DNA of 64,000 nt from Coptis chinensis (Eukaryota > Streptophyta > Magnoliopsida > Ranunculales > Ranunculaceae): NCBI GenBank assembly GCA_015680905.1, contig JADFTS010000064.1:62001-126000 (forward strand). Direction: 5' to 3'. Shown here one piece after another: positions 1 through 11,514 of this stretch (its first letter is position 1; the number at the start of each line of letters is the position of its first letter). Under the pieces are notes generated by a model that was given only the letters and a program-made list of their open reading frames with translations, did not search any database and was not told where the DNA came from. The translations under genes were made by a program, and so were the position numbers.

Positions 1-1150
1 AAGAAGAGGAAGAGGCATTGGACGCTGACTGGGTTGAGGACTTGGACATTGATGATGTGATTGGTCTGCAAAATGGAAGTGTGGAAATAGTAATTAAGAA
101 TGGTGAAGTAATTGAAGGAAATGATGAGGAAGGAGGATGGGATCTTGAACTGCCACCTGAAGTTGTTAGTCCAAAAACATCAGTTAGTGGCCGCTCATCA
201 GTATTTATTACCCCAACTCTTGGCATGCCTGTGAGCCAAAGCTGGATAAAGGATTCGTCACTGGCTGGGGAGCATGCAGCTGCTGGTAATTTTGATACTG
301 CGATGCGCTTACTTAATCGACAGTTGGGTATAAAGAACTTTACTCCTTTGAAGGCCATGTATTTGGACATGTACGTGGGCAGTCAGTCTTATTTACGTGC
401 TTTTGATTCGGCACCAGTCGTTTATTGGAGATTGAGAAAGGATGGATTGAAGCAGCTAATTGCAATGCATGGTGTGCACCGGCTCTTGTGTTGAACTTTT
501 CTCAGTTGGATGATAAACTCAAAGCTGCTTATAGGGCAACCAAGGATGGGAAGTTCACTGAGGCTTTGCGGTTGTTCCTTAGTATTTTGCAAACAATTCC
601 ATTGATTGTGGTTGATTCAAGGAGGGAGGTTGATGAAGTGAAGGAATTGATAGTTATTGCAAAAGAGTATGTAATAGGTTTGACTATGGAGGTTATGAGA
701 AAGGAAATTAAAGATGACATCACTCGTCAGCAGGAACTAGCAGCTTACTTCACCGACTGCAATCTTCAGACAGTTCACTTGAGGTTTGCCCTAGTGAATG
801 CGATGACAATTTGTTTTAAGGTTAGAAATTATATGACTTCAGCCACTTTCGCTAGGAGGCTCATTGACCCTCCTAACGAAAATCAAGCGAAGAAGGCCAG
901 GCAAGTATTGCAAGCTTGTGAAAGAAATATGAAGGATGCAACTGACCTTAATTATGACTTAAGGAATCCCTTTGTCGTGTGTGGAGCAACATATGTATCG
1001 ATTTACCGTGGTCAAAAAGATGTGTCATTCCCTTATTGTGGTTCACGTTTTGTCCCATCCACTGAAGGAAGTATCTGTGCCGTTTGTGATCTCGCTGTGG
1101 TCTGATCAGATGCATCTGGTTTGCTTTGTTCCCCTACTCAGATGAGATGA
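1..1150 (+). pseudogene. COPA: Coatomer subunit alpha (alpha-COP), C-terminal part, broken
   Basis: Alpha-COP is the large scaffold subunit of the COPI coat, which drives Golgi-to-ER vesicle traffic in the cytosol. Reading is open from base 3 and clearly enters from the left, so only about the last 380 residues of a roughly 1,200-residue family are present. Diagnostic stretches are AAAGNFDTAMRLLNRQLGI, EALRLFLSILQTIPLIVV, RQQELAAYFTDCNLQ and the zinc-ribbon-like tail YCGSRF..CAVCDLAVV. Two lesions are visible. The frame shifts by one base near 425-430, between the part ending APVVY and the part beginning EIEKGW. An in-frame TGA at 1103-1105 stands where the family has Gly, after which the usual tail (SDASGLLCSPTQMR) continues to a TGA at 1148-1150. 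No intron is visible in the 1.1 kb. It is a pseudogene unless the frameshift is a sequencing error. Confidence 0.88.
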
Positions 1151-1725
1151 TTGAAAATGATTTTGTATTTCTCATGTTTTTGTAGAAGCTGAGGCTCTTC
1201 AAATACTTAGAAGGCAATGCTAAAGTATGAGTAGTTCTCAACATTGTGGAGCTTCTGGTGTCATTTTTTGTATGAAATTCAATATTTGATGGTTGTACCT
1301 GTCTCTGCAAACTGAGATGGAAAATTATGTTTTCAGAATCAGCTGAATGAATGATTTTTCAATCTATGAATGAATGATTTTTCAATCTATTACCCTTACG
1401 GATTCTTGATGAGAGTTGAGACACCATAATCTGAGTTTTATAGGAAGGGTGGGTTTGTTGGATTTTCTATAGTTTCATTGAAACACCAAGTAAATTAGTA
1501 AATTTGTAATCTGAACAAGTTTATAGGTAATTAAAAATACCAAATAGATTAATTGGAAGAATCGACTTGAAATTTTATCTTCTGTTGAAGCTTGTCTCAC
1601 TAACAGAGAAGAGAAGTCCAAACAAAGTAAGTATCGTTAATTAATTACTAGCGTTGTTGTTGTTATTGTTGTTTGTGTTATGTAATGGAAACAGAGAACA
1701 GACATTTCAAGAAAATATGTGCCTG
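1151..1725. other. Non-coding flank downstream of the alpha-COP pseudogene
   Basis: This is AT-rich sequence without a supported gene. It includes a perfect 23-bp tandem duplication at 1344-1366 and 1367-1389, and runs up to the target-site copy GGGCT of the LTR retrotransposon. A short ATG reading frame opens at 1685 and is cut by that insertion. Confidence 0.6.
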
Positions 1726-1730
1726 GGGCT

Positions 1731-2026
1731 TGTATAAACTGTGATTACAACCTATAATATTACTAGTCACAAGTTCTTGCTCTCTTCCCTCTCTCTTTTT
1801 CTTTTTTCTCTCTCCTCTCTATCTCTCTCTTTTATATCTCCTCCTCCCCTTCCACGTACAGCAGCGGTTATCTTACGGTTCTGGTTCCTCTCTCCACGTC
1901 TCGCAGCAGTTCCAGAGCGGTTGGGATACCGCGGATCTGATCCTGTGCAACCTGTCTTCCCACGCTATACCGCATCCGGTCCCGTTGTCACCACTAACCT
2001 CCTAGGTCATGTGTACGTCCTATACA
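1731..2026 (-). repeat. 3' LTR of element A
   Basis: The 296-bp terminal repeat runs TGTATA...TATACA and matches 11515-11812 at all but a few positions. It contains a pyrimidine-rich tract around 1780-1850. It is the 3' LTR because the element reads on the minus strand. Confidence 0.93.
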
Positions 2027-2029
2027 GAT

Positions 2030-2040
2030 GCCCTCTCTCG
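2030..2040 (-). other. Polypurine tract of element A
   Basis: On the minus strand the purine run GAGAGAGGG lies a few bases before the 3' LTR, where second-strand priming occurs in LTR retrotransposons. Confidence 0.55.
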
Positions 2041-2651
2041 GCCCTATTGATGGTCCGCGATTGGCAATGGTGCCGAGAACTACCCCTTCTCTTTCCATAC
2101 ACACTCTGCTGAATACTTCTTGTCTGACCCGGCCCTCCCACTCTGTCCCCCTATCTCTTTCTCCCAGCACGTGTTCCACGTGCTTCTCCTCTATCTCGCC
2201 ACACGGAAATACGGCGGAAATACGGGCGACGCGCCCAGATATCTGCCCCCTTCGAAAATCGAGATTACACGCGTCCCTATTTCTTTGGTTCTTTGTTGGT
2301 CAGTTACCATTTTGTCCCTGCCCCCTCAAATCCCACTCAAATCTCTCTCTTCTCTCACAAACCTCAAAACCCTCAAAACAGTAAACCCTCACCAGTTTTC
2401 TTTTCAACTTCCCCTTCTTCAACCTCTTCCCCCGTTTCGTCAATTTCTTCGCGCAACCTCCGGCACGCTTTGGTTCTACGCCCTCCATTGCTTTGGCCCT
2501 CTCTTGCTACAGGTTTGTCTTAAATTGTTTTCCTTTCCTCTTGTTATTTGTGCATTCATTGTTTATTTTGGGGGTTGCTTCCTCATTATCTTCTTTTCTT
2601 AGATTGCGCATCTATCTTTTTCTGAACTTCCCTCTTTGCACTGTTTCCATT

Positions 2652-4912
2652 ATGCCTTCATCGGAATGTGAGGTCATCTCCTCCACCCAATCCTCCACCA
2701 CCACATCAGGTAAATCTGGATCCTCTACCCCTAGATCTAGTCAGCAATCCGCGGACAGATCTGAATCCCCGGCTTCAAACTCTACCGATCCCATTGATGT
2801 TCCATCTACTTCGGGTAGGAAACCTTCTCTGCCATCACCGCCGTCTTACTACCGCAGACCCAATCTAGATGCCGTTAAAGCCGCTTACGACATTCCTAGT
2901 GACATTATTCTCGAACATGTGTCTGGCGTCACCCACTTTCCTCACTTAGTATCACCGCGCCCTGGTTATCTCGTAGCTACTGTAGGACAGATAGCGGCCG
3001 GTTTACGTTTCCCTTTGACTCCCCTTGACGTCGAGGTCTATAACCATTTCAACATTCCTCCGTGCCAGGGCATAGGTAACTTCTGGCGTGTTATGTATGC
3101 CGCCAACCACTACAATGAGACTCACTCCCCCAAAATACAACTCCGTGATATCCTTGCCCACTTCTATATAAAAAAAAGCACTAAACTGGGGAGTGTGGGA
3201 TATCAATCCTTCTGCACTCGTCCTCAAAAGAAGTCTTTCCTTCTTCACATCACCACTTCTGACAAGGTGTGGCATCAGTACCCGTTGTATGTGTCCGGTA
3301 ATTTTTTATCCGCGGACCTCCCTCCGGAAGTTTCTCTGAGGCATCTCCATTTCCTAACAAGTGGTAAGTAAGCCGTTTTGAGTCGCGGTATTTATCTCTC
3401 ACCTGTATTTAATTTGTCTTTGTTCTTGGTGATGTAGGTTGGAGACCCGATTCGCGATCTCAGATATACAACGGTGTTTACTCAGAAATTTTCCAATCCC
3501 TCCACGAACTCGGGAGTTCACAGTGTGAAGTCCTTGGCATTGATCCGGAAAAAGCCACTCCTCTGTTACTTGACCCTTCTCTAAAAGACATTGGCAAATA
3601 CCAAGGCCCCCTCTATCGTCTGCCGCCCCCCAAAGAAAGAAAGCCCAAACCATCCCCACCTCAAAAAAGAAAACGCCCGTCTTACAAGTCTTTCAACTAT
3701 ACCACCAAAATCTCCCATTCACGAGCTGTTGCTCAACGTGCCGCTGCTGCTAAAAATAAGACTACTACCGCGGACACCCTTCCTCATTCCTACTCTTGTG
3801 TGGCTGAGTGGGAAGACGATTTTGCTCCTACTACCGCTCCCCCTTCTGCCACCGCAATGGATGTGAACAAGTACAAGCTTTGGGACAACGACTCTGATGG
3901 GGATGCTCCTGTTGACGTGTCAAACAAAAGCCCTCCCACCAAAAGGGCTAAAACTTCTTCCGCTGTTCCTCCACCAACTACTGGCCGCAATGAACCTCCG
4001 CAGTCTGTGATATCTTCACGCCGCCCTAGACAGGATTCTTCTTCAATTGGTCCTTTAACCTCTGGGCCTGTCGAGGTGTGGCAACCCAAGTTCAAGGCTA
4101 GGGACCGCGATGTGACTACACGAGACTCAGCTTTGGAAAATCCAGCCGTTGCCGCCTCCTTATTTTTCAGCTCTCACCTCCCTCGGGATCAAGCTTATGG
4201 AGATGCTGGTACCGTTGCTTCCCACAGGGCCTCCATTTACACTGGATGGGAAAAGCTATGCGTTATTGACTATAATATCTCTCCATCCTTTGTGCTACTA
4301 TTATACCCAATATGTCTCTGCAGCTGAGTCTAGACATCGGCTATGCCGCTTTGGGTTAACCCAAAGACCGTGGAGAACTTGGGGGCGAAGCGGCGGAGAT
4401 ACACGACCCTGATGGCTGGAAAGCAAGGTACGCCAAGCTGGAGAAGGATAGGGACGAGGTGTGGATCAAGGCAGTCAAGCTCCATAAGGAGCTCGGGTAG
4501 TGAGCCGGGGCGGATTAACCGCGACTACGTAGCGGGTGTCAATTCAAAAATGGAAAGCCTCAGAGAGACGGAGAGGCTTGCCACTCAAGCTGCTGTGGAT
4601 AAGGCTGTAGAAGAGGCCGCGGATCGATTCTGGGGCCTTGCTACGAAAAAGATCGCACGCGAACTGCAACAACAACTTGATCAGCTTAGCGCTGCTGGCC
4701 GACTGCTTCCACCGCCTCCTCTTGTTGTAGAGACATCGTCCCTGGTAGAACCAATTGTGCAGTCTGAAGCTGTTGAGACGCCTACCACTGGTGTTACGAC
4801 TCCCATCACCAGCGCGGTCCCTTCTCCAGTGGAGGCGAATGAAGAGGCCAGCATCCCAGTCAGTGAAGATGAAAATACTTCTCCTGCAGAACCGACTACT
4901 GATCCTCAGTAG
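2652..4912 (+). pseudogene. Antisense additional ORF (aORF) of element A, gypsy-type transposase-like domain
   Basis: The gene is transcribed opposite to gag-pol, between integrase and 3' LTR. I start it at the ATG at 2652 (MPSSECEV), preceded by a Ser/Thr-rich low-complexity N-terminus. Exon 1 carries a domain resembling 'putative gypsy type transposon' (PF04195): GLRFPLTPLDVEVYNHFNIP, then NFWRVMYAANHYN and DKVWHQYPLYVSGNF. A good intron follows, donor G|GTAAGT at 3363/3364 and acceptor GTAG at 3437, 74 bp, joining ..TSG to WRPDSRSQIYNG in frame. Exon 2 is basic and Pro/Ser-rich (QKRKRPSYK), as far as about 4260. Beyond that the frame breaks: a coiled-coil-like stretch (WKARYAKLEKDRDEVWIKAV) ends in a stop near 4498, and another frame continues to 4912. 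Tat-lineage elements such as Grande are known to carry antisense ORFs here; their function is unknown. Confidence 0.72.
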
Positions 4913-5164
4913 TAACACATGTCGGCTTACTTTCTTTGCAGATGGCCTTGGATTTGTAATAGTTGAATAATTATCGTTGTGTTTATGAGGAACAACGTCT
5001 TTTGTAGCTAGTACTTTTATATTCTTTGTGCTCTTTTTGCATTGTAATTCACTATCCATCGTGGTTTCGACATTTAATTTTATTTTAACTTCGTTATGCA
5101 TGGAGCTATTGATCTATATGTTACTTTGACTTAATCCCTTTTCATTTGCATCTCCAAACTCCGT

Positions 5165-5960
5165 TAGCTGGACACTGGCTATGATTGTCCCTTGTTATTT
5201 GGACGCACTGTTGGCGAAGGGCTCTCTTCCCCCCTGCATTTACTATTTGTATGGTTTTTAAACAAGTTAGGGTTGCCCCCAGTTCGATTCGGACAAACAG
5301 TCCGCGAAGGGCTCTTTCCCCCCGCTCTCTCTTTGGTAGCTGTGAAGCTAGTTAGGGTTGCCCCCATTGTGATTCGGACACACAGTCCGCGAAGGGCTCT
5401 TCCCCTACGGTTTTGTATAGGCGTGCGCGGCTAGCTAGGGTTGCCCCCAATTTGATTCGGACTTTATCCGGCGAAGGGCTTCCCCCCCAGCTTCGCTTTG
5501 TATAGGCTGTGAAGCTAGTCGGGGTTGCCCCGGTTTGATTCGGACTTCACGGTCCGAAGGGCTCATCCTCCCGCTTCGCTTTGTATAGGCTGTGAAGCTA
5601 GTCGGGGTTGCCCTCGGTTTGATTCGGACTTCTGGTCCGTGAAGGGCTCATCCCCCGCTTTGTATTTGGAAGCTAGTCGGGGTTGCCCTCGGTTTGATCC
5701 GGACTTTACATCCGCTGAAGAACTTCGTCCCCCAGGCCGCTTTGTATACGGAAGCTAGTCGGGGTTGCCCCGATTTGATTCGGACTTACAGTCCGTGAAG
5801 GGCTCGTCCCCAGCTTCGCTTTGTATAGCTGTGAAGCTAGTCAGGGTTGCCCCCAGTTTGATTCGGACTTACAGTCCGCGAAGGGCTCGTCCCCCCCCGC
5901 GCTCGCTTTGTATAGTGTGAAGCTAGTCAGGGTTGCCCCCATCTTGACTCGGATAACATA
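5165..5960. repeat. Tandem minisatellite in the 3' region of element A (about 9 units of 76-90 bp)
   Basis: Each unit contains GAAGCTAGTCGGGGTTGCCCC, a TTTGATTCGGACT block and GTCCGCGAAGGGCTC followed by a C-rich run. The GCGAAGGGCT landmark recurs near 5214, 5304, 5389, 5471, 5555, 5639, 5715, 5795 and 5878. Units are diverged but co-linear. Tandem arrays in this position are known from Ogre/Tat elements. Confidence 0.9.
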
Positions 5961-6088
5961 CTCGTCCCTGTTTGGTTTCTATTATGCGTTGCTAATCTTG
6001 TTGGAAGGAATGCATGTTTATTTCATAGTCATAATAATAAACCATACAAAGAGTGCGTTATCAAATATGAAAAGACTGAACAAAGATC

Positions 6089-8052
6089 TTAGACATGGAA
6101 CTTTTTCAACATTCTGATGTTCCACGGCTTATCTATTTTATCTCCAGTCGTAGTCTCTAATCCATAAGTTCCAGAGGTACCCTTCTTACTGATGACATAT
6201 GGGCCTTCCCAGTTTGGCCCCAGCTTCCCGTCGTTATCTTTCTTGGTGGCTGGAGTAACTCGTCGCAGCACATAGTCCCCCACCTGAAAACTCCGTGGCT
6301 TCACTCGTTTATCATATTGTCTCTGCAGAGTTCGATGGTATTCCTCCAACCGAATTCGGGCTATCTCTCTTCTCTCCTCAACAAGATTCAAGTCCGCGGC
6401 CAATATTTTCTCATTCAGTCCATGTTCCACAGCTTGCGTTCTGGTCGTGGATTCTATCATTTCCACTGGGATGACGGCCTCTACTCCGTACGCCATTGCG
6501 AACGGCGATTCATTAGTGGAAGTTCTTGGTGTGGTCCGATACGCCCATAGCACATGACTTAATTCGATGCGCCCATGCACCTTTCTCTCTTCCAACTTTC
6601 GCTTTAGATTGTCCATTATTATTTTGTTAGATGCCTTTGCTCGTCCATTTCCTTGAGGGGTTGTATGGGGAAGAAAACCCTTGTTTGACTCTAAATGCTT
6701 GAAGAAATTCTCGACTTTTTCCCTCAGAATTGAGTTCCGTTGTTCTGCGATAGCGGTATCGGCAGCCGAACACGCATATTATATTCTCCCACAAAACTTT
6801 TCACACTCTCTTCTTTAACCTGTTGCAAAGCTACTCCTTCCACCCATTTGGTAAAATAGTCAGTAGCGGCTAACATAAATCTCCTTTTTCCACTTGTCAG
6901 TGGTAGAGGTCTTACAATATCCAGTCCCCACATAGCGAACGGCCATGGGCTGAACACATTATGCAGTGGCTCAGCTGGTGAATGTATGAATGAAGCAAAT
7001 CGTTGGCATTTCCCACATTTCTTGGCATACTCGGTAGCGTCTCTTTTCATATGGGGCCAAAAATACCCTTGCCCTATCAATCTATGAGTTGTAGTACGCC
7101 CCGCGGAATGACTGCCACAATCTCCTTCGTGAACTTCGGCTAGAAGTTCATGAGCTTGCCGCGGACCTATACATTTTAGCAACGGCCCATTGAAGTTTCT
7201 CCGGTACAGGTCATCATCCAGTAATGTGTATCGCTGACTCAACTGTTCCATTCTTCGCCTGTCTTGTTTACTCTCCACCTCTACCCCTCTCAAAAAAGCC
7301 TTGATTGGTTCCATCCAACTCTGATCCCCTTCGGTAACGAGGCAAATATCATTTTCATCTGATGTACTCGGCTTGCTTAACACCCTTACATCAATAGACC
7401 GACCCTTTGATCCAGGCAAAACTGCAGCCACATAAGCCAAAGCATCGGCGTGTCTATTCTCTCCGCGGCCCAGATGTGCAAACTGTATTTTGTCGAACTT
7501 ACTTGCCCTTCGCTGTAGGACCTCAAGGTATCTTGCCATCCGGGGACAATGAGCTGCAAACCCTCCATTCACCTGACTCACTACCAAGTTGGAATCTGAG
7601 AAAACAGACAACTCCTTCACCCCTAGATCTCTCGCTAAGTCTAACCTAGCTATCACGGCTTCATATTCAGACTCATTATTTGAGGCTGCGAACCCCAATT
7701 TCATGGATAACTCAAGGCGATTGTTCTCAGGAGTAACTAACACGACCCCTATGCCATTTCCCGTGTCCATAGCAGAGCCATCCGTGAAAACTCTCCACCC
7801 GTTACGCACATCCCACGGATCCAACGGATCGCAGCTGACCTCCGCTTCAAATTCCATTACCATTTCATCTCCCCAAGTGGGATCCTCTGCCGGAAATTCG
7901 GCCAGAAACTCCGTCACGGCTTGTGCTTTTTCTGCTGTTCTAACTTGATAAGTAATCTCATAAGAACTGAGTAAGACCGCCCACTTAAGCATCCTACCTG
8001 ACTTCTCGGCCTTCAACGCTTGTCTCAGAGGCAAATTTGTTACCACAACCAC
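6089..8052 (-). pseudogene. Element A pol: RNase H end, second RNase H, integrase
   Basis: Two open stretches (8052-6724 and 6616-6089) read in different frames, with a frameshift and stop at about 6723. In order: the tail of the RT-linked RNase H (SGRMLKWAVLLSSYEITYQV); a second RNase H (WRVFTDGSA, NNESEYEAV, FSDSNLV, NRHADAL, all acidic positions visible); an HHCC zinc finger (HEGDCGSHSAGR...CGKCQRF); an integrase core starting MWGLDIV and ATDYFTKWVE; then the C-terminal part with RTTPRTSTNESPFAMAYG and NWEGPYVISK. The second integrase Asp is replaced: NNGTQF instead of the usual DNGTQF. Integrase would therefore be inactive even without the frameshift. Confidence 0.88.
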
Positions 8053-9335
8053 AGAATGAGATTCGGCACGGTTTCAATTTAAGTGCTGAAAATATCAACG
8101 CTAAAGCATACTTCTCAATCCTGCTATATCGGGTCTCTGCCTGCAGTAAGGTTTTGCTTTGAAAGTACACTGACTTTTCTATCCTGTTGACCACCCTCAC
8201 AAGAACTGAACTTATTGCGTACTCACTAACCCCCAGATACAAATGCAATTTCTCTCCCTGTTCAGGCCGCGACAGCAAGGGTGCCTGCCCAAGGTATCTT
8301 TTCAACTCTTGAAAGGCTGTTTCGTACTCCGCGGTCCAATGGAAATCAGGCGATTTTCGCAGCAATCGGTATAATGGCCGGCACTTGTCCGACGATTTGG
8401 AGATGAATCTGTTAAGTGCGGCAACTCTCCCAGCCAGTCTTTTTACTTCCTTCACATTCTGCGGAGATGGCATCTCAATCAGTGACCGGATCTGATATGG
8501 ATTTGCTTCAATTCCGCGATGAGTGACTATGTAGCCCAGAAACTTTCCTGAAGTTACCCCGAATGAGCATTTCTCGGGATTTAGTTTTAGCTTATGCTTC
8601 CGAAGTATGTCAAAAGTTTCCTGGAGGCCTTCCAAGTGCTCTCTTTCCGACATGCTCTTTTCCACCATATCGTCGATGTATATTTCTATCCCTTTCGAAT
8701 CTTGCCTTCGAACATCTTTTCTCCCAACCGCTGAAAAGTAGCACCTGCGTTTTTTAAGCCAAAAGACATTCTGGTGTAACAATAAGTACCACCTTCCACC
8801 ACAAAGGTGGTTTTCTCCTGATCTCGCTCGAACATCGCGACCTGATTGTATCCCATCGACGCGTCCATGAAGGGAAAACACTTTGTAACCCGCCGTTCTA
8901 TCAACTAGCTCATCCACGGGGCATCGGTATGCGATCCTTCGGGCATTCTTTATTAACGTCCGTGAAGTCGACACACATTCGAACTTTTCCGTTCTTTTTC
9001 GGTACCGCGACTACATTAGATAACCATTCTGTAAACTCCACTTCCCTTATTATTCCTGCCCCTTTTAACCGTGTAACCTCTTCGCGGATCCCTTCCGCGT
9101 ATTTTTGCCTTATACTTCTCATCTTTTGTCGCACTGGCTTAGCACCTTCATTCATATGCAAGTGATGACAAGCATACTCCGGATCCAAACCTATGATATC
9201 CTCAATTACCCATGCAAATACATCGGTGTTGTCTGCAAGAAAATGTACCAACTTACATTTCCATTCATCCGGCAAGTCCGCTCCCACCGATGTAAACTTT
9301 TCCTCCTCTCCCACCCCGAGGTTCACTACCTCCAA
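7994..9335 (-). pseudogene. Element A pol: reverse transcriptase and RNase H, frameshifted
   Basis: RT motifs are present but spread over three frames. Frame one (9335-8910) has WLSNVVAVPKKNGKVRMCVDFTDVN and stops after PMPRG. Frame two (8904-8686) has FPFMDASMGYNQVAM and MSFGLKNAGATFQRL. Frame three (within 8974-7994) has the catalytic YIDDMV followed by NPEKCSFGVTSGKFLGYIV and the connection domain. The catalytic Asp pair is kept, but no single open frame could make the enzyme. The segment was once a normal gypsy RT (polymerises cDNA from element RNA). Confidence 0.88.
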
Positions 9336-9401
9336 CTCATCCAGCGTTTTCGGTCCCAGTGGAGGCCCATACCCCTCTATTCCCGCTTCCTTCTGTAATT
9401 G

Positions 9402-10292
9402 CTATGCAGGTCCAGGATCGTGCGATGCCTCCTCGCCCTTGGTATCGCAGACCATACTTTTTACAGTCACTTGATGGATACTTTGCGCTGCTACTTGGTC
9501 ACCCTTTATTTCATATGTTCCCCCATTAGTGGGGAAGCGGATCACCTGGTATAATGTCGATGGGACGGCTTTCATTTTGTGGATCCATTTCCTCCCGAGG
9601 ATGGCATTATACTGGGAACTTGCATCCACCACCATAAATCTGGTGAATACCGTGGTCGGGCCGGCTGTAACCGGTAACATCAATTCACCCAAGGGCTCTG
9701 TCATGCTGCCGTTGAACTCATAAAGATTAGTTTGGGGGGCTTGTAACTGGTCTTTTCCAATATTCATCTCCTCCACCGCCCCCTTAAACAACAAGTCAAC
9801 CTGAATCACGCGATCTATTAGCACCCTCTTTACCAGATAATTGCCCATCGCTATAGTAATCACCAGAGCATCCTCATGCGGGGAAATTACTGACTCTAAG
9901 TCTTTCGAGGTGAACCTTATGCTTTCATCGCCCATTACGACTCCTCGAACTAGTCGCGGTATGCTCACCACTTCATTCACTTGTTGTAAATTGGCTGTCT
10001 TTCTCATCTTTTCTCGGTGTGCATTTCTTCCCAGGGTTTCCCCGCTGAAGATGACATTGATGGTACCTAAAATCCTTGCCGGAACTGGCCCTCTATCGGC
10101 TTGGCGAACCTCTGCGACAAACTCCCTGAGCATCCCTCTTTCAATCATTCTCTCCACCAACCACTTCAAGGCGTAGCATTCATTGGTAGCGTGATTCCTG
10201 ATTTTATGGTAGGCACAGAATGGCTTCCCATCTATCTCCACTGGCGTACTCCGCGGACCCTCAAAGTACTGTAATCCCTTAATCAGCGGCAA
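9402..10292 (-). pseudogene. Element A gag C-terminus and aspartic protease
   Basis: A 296-codon open stretch. It begins with the gag tail carrying a Cys/His cluster (CAYHKIRNHATNECYALKWL) and continues into a retropepsin-like domain (DALVITIAMGNYLVKRVLID, YNAILGRKWIHKMKAVPST). The protease active site should read D-[ST/P]-G-[SA] after VLID; here it reads DRVIQVDLLF, so the catalytic signature is missing although the flanks are intact. A small out-of-frame patch could explain it. The stretch ends at a TAG before the RT leader. Confidence 0.82.
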
Positions 10293-10312
10293 GATTTCCT
10301 CAAGCGGCCGAT

Positions 10313-11484
10313 TTAGCGGGGTCTGCTCGATTTCCCTGTACGGCTTCCTCTCTCGGATATCCGCCCGCCACGATCTCCGGCCCTATCCGGACCCCGACTT
10401 TCTCCTCTCATGCGTTCCTTTCCCTCTTTCCTCTTCTCTTCCTTTTCCCTTGCGGTCATCGCGGTCAACGGCCTGCACTGCCTTCCCTGCTCTCTTATGT
10501 TCCTTTGCATTTCTCTGCATTATGTCCTCGTAGCGTATATATTTTTGTACCTTGGGATACATAGCGTGCAAAGAAGTGATTTTGATTTTGGAAACCGACT
10601 CATGAACTCTAGTTCCCGCCCTCAAGCCGTGCTGGAAGGCTATGACCGCTGCATGTTCCTCCAAATTTTCCACCCTCAATGTCTCCTCCTTGAATCTGCA
10701 CAGAAACTCTCTCAAGGACTCCGCTGACCTTTGTTTTATGTTGAATAGTGCCGCGATGTCAACCACCCTTCTTTTCTGGTGTATGAAGTGACCAACAAAC
10801 GCGCGCTCCAATTCTTCAAACCTTTGGATACTCCGCGAAGCCAACCTATAATACCAATCCGAGGCTCCCCTTTTCAGACTAGCGGGGAACATCATATACC
10901 GAAGTCCATCATATTTATTCTCCTGCCATAACGGCATATGTTGCCTGAAATGGTGCAAATGATCCGTCGGGTCTCCCCTTCCATCATACCTCTCAAATCT
11001 TGGCTGGGAGAATCGTTTCGGCACTTCTGAATTCCATACCGAATCTGCCAGTGGATTTTTGTTGAGGCTTGCAACCTCCTTCTACGCAGCGCTCTGGTTC
11101 GCTTTTTCTGCAGTGCGATTCATCTCTCTCTCCTTCTCAATCATTGCCTTCACTACCTCCAAGGTGATACCCACCGTTTGCTCAATGTCCTGTGGCGGAT
11201 ACTCCTCGTTCTCCCCCTCTACCCATTTGCTCGATGATCATCCGACCCGTTGCGCCCTGCGTAACCTCTCTTCCCTTCCTTAACTCATCATTTTCCGTTC
11301 GTAGCCTAACAATCTCCTCCTGAAGAAGTTTGGTAGCATCCGCTGCCGCGTTTGATACCTTTTCTTCTCCTATTCCCTCTTCCTCTCCTACCCTTTCTTC
11401 TCCAGTGATCTCTCTTTCTTCGATATTTTCTCTCACCGTTGCTTTCTTAGGTCTCCCTACTCCTCTTTTCACTACCGTAGCCAT
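10313..11484 (-). pseudogene. Element A gag
   Basis: The start codon at 11484 lies about 10 nt downstream (element sense) of the PBS. The N-terminal 100 residues (11484-11182) are charged and coiled-coil-like (LLQEEIVRLRTENDELRKG). After a frame change, 11024-10383 encodes the retrotransposon gag core: PRFERYDGRGDPTDHLHHFR, MMFPASLKRGASDWYYRL and RSAESLREFLCRFKEE. It then becomes a Lys/Arg/Glu-rich tail. Gag forms the cytoplasmic virus-like particle. The frame break between the halves and another near 10380 make it non-functional. Confidence 0.82.
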
Positions 11485-11494
11485 TTTCTCTCGG

Positions 11495-11514
11495 TCCCCA
11501 CAGACGGCGCCAAA
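11495..11514 (-). other. Primer-binding site of element A
   Basis: On the minus strand, immediately after the 5' LTR, comes TTTGGCGCCGTCTGTGGGGA. This is the common GGCGCC-type plant gypsy PBS; I do not assign the tRNA. It matches the position and core of the PBS in element B. Confidence 0.7.

Noticed and set aside
2028..2602. Overlapping plus-strand ORFs rich in Ser, Leu and Pro
   Set aside because: Pyrimidine-rich leader sequence of the element A antisense gene gives long open frames by composition; no domain is visible.
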